Under the pieces are notes generated by a model. That model was given only the letters and a program-made list of their open reading frames with translations. It ran no database searches and was not told the DNA's origin. The position numbers and the translations under genes were made by a program. A stretch of 64,000 nucleotides of DNA from SAR324 cluster bacterium (GTDB taxonomy: Bacteria > SAR324 > NAC60-12): assembly GCA_028281495.1 (NCBI GenBank), contig JANQJU010000048.1:1-64000 (forward strand), given 5' to 3'. Of this stretch, positions 63,653-64,000 are shown piece by piece. How positions within the stretch are numbered: the first letter of the stretch is position 1; every line of letters starts with the position of its first letter.

Positions 63653-64000
63653 ATGAACCCTTTTGATCAAGTCGTTGCCCTGAGACGAGAAGAAATTTTT
63701 CATGTGCAAGAAGCCCAAAGCACCACAAACCGATTTGCAGGAATCGAGCTTCCTCAAAATCCGTGGATGGCCCCGAATAACTTCAGCAGCCCCCACCAAG
63801 ACAGTTGGTGTTCCGAATCGGTTTCGCTGGAGGGTCCTACTGAAAAGAAATTGTTGTTAACCGAGCAATACAATCCATTTGGGTTCACCCCCATTATGGT
63901 TTGCAATCGCCAGAATCAAATGATTGGCGTTTCCCTCGATTATTTCACCATGCAGTATTGGTTGGTCGTCTTTGACGAGGATTGCCATATCTTGAGCGCA
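63653..64000 (+). CDS. Unknown protein, 5' part only
   Basis: An open frame of 116 codons runs from ATG 63653 off the right edge, with GGAG at 63641-63644. The product starts MNPFDQVVALRREEIFHV and contains NRFAGIELPQNPW, TEQYNPFGFTPIMVCN and YFTMQYWLVVFDEDCHIL. There is no signal peptide and no family I recognise. It is not clearly related to the 50756/60382 paralogues, but it carries the same type of upstream element, so it is probably co-regulated with them. Confidence 0.75.
   Translation, partial: MNPFDQVVALRREEIFHVQEAQSTTNRFAGIELPQNPWMAPNNFSSPHQDSWCSESVSLEGPTEKKLLLTEQYNPFGFTPIMVCNRQNQMIGVSLDYFTMQYWLVVFDEDCHILSA

Noticed and set aside
1..64000. tRNA, rRNA or riboswitch genes
   Set aside because: No cloverleaf, rRNA core or known riboswitch sequence was noticed by eye; a tool-based search was not possible.

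Overview
The window is dominated by one hybrid NRPS/PKS biosynthetic gene cluster (BGC). It runs almost entirely on the minus strand from about 46464 down to 756. The genes read as a zwittermicin A-like aminopolyol/peptide prodrug system. A starter NRPS (C-A-PCP-E) carries an exact Asn-type A-domain code. A Ser-loading NRPS-PKS follows, then a two-module PKS that ends in a condensation domain, then a terminal NRPS. Around these sit two complete sets of genes for ACP-bound extender units. One set is Ser adenylation, ACP and acyl-CoA dehydrogenase for aminomalonyl-ACP. The other is FkbH-like HAD, ACP and acyl-CoA dehydrogenase for hydroxymalonyl-ACP. They appear to share one 3-hydroxyacyl-CoA dehydrogenase and one free-standing acyltransferase. 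A fused periplasmic S12 peptidase/ABC exporter (ZmaM/ClbP logic), a carbamoyltransferase, a luciferase-like monooxygenase and an MbtH protein complete the set. No thioesterase domain and no dedicated resistance enzyme are visible.

Layout: 1-457 is a truncated PD-(D/E)XK-type gene (minus). 756-46464 is the BGC, with many stop/start overlaps of 1 or 4 nt that indicate a long translationally coupled operon, and one embedded HAF-repeat lipoprotein gene (9887-11014). 46465-46885 is a divergent intergenic region containing a 14-bp perfect palindrome. 46886-50461 is a large hybrid sensor histidine kinase (plus). 50756-61287 is a second, unrelated locus: a 2804-residue RHS-type protein flanked by two paralogous ~300-residue proteins of unknown function. 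61463-63145 is an AAA-ATPase/PD-(D/E)XK protein (minus). 63653 to the window end is the 5' part of another unknown gene (plus).

Likely assembly (inference): N-acyl-D-Asn (5144-9775), then Ser plus one malonyl extension (35117-43309), then two further polyketide extensions, at least one from an ACP-linked unit delivered in trans (11201-21205), then one or two amino acids (28808-32914, with the A domain of 1848-4871 possibly acting in trans). Export and removal of the acyl-D-Asn group would be by the peptidase/ABC fusion.

Two features stand out beyond the pathway. Short tandem repeats occur at about 20 sites, in interdomain linkers and surface loops (unit sizes in multiples of 3) and in spacers (units of 14, 17 and 22 bp). 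In addition, three plus-strand genes (50756, 60382, 63653) share a conserved upstream motif followed by strong inverted repeats. The organism looks like a bacterium with moderate GC content and a large accessory genome. The 7TMR-DISM hybrid kinase, DUF1703-type AAA/nuclease and lipoprotein suggest a Gram-negative, but I cannot assign a taxon from the sequence alone.
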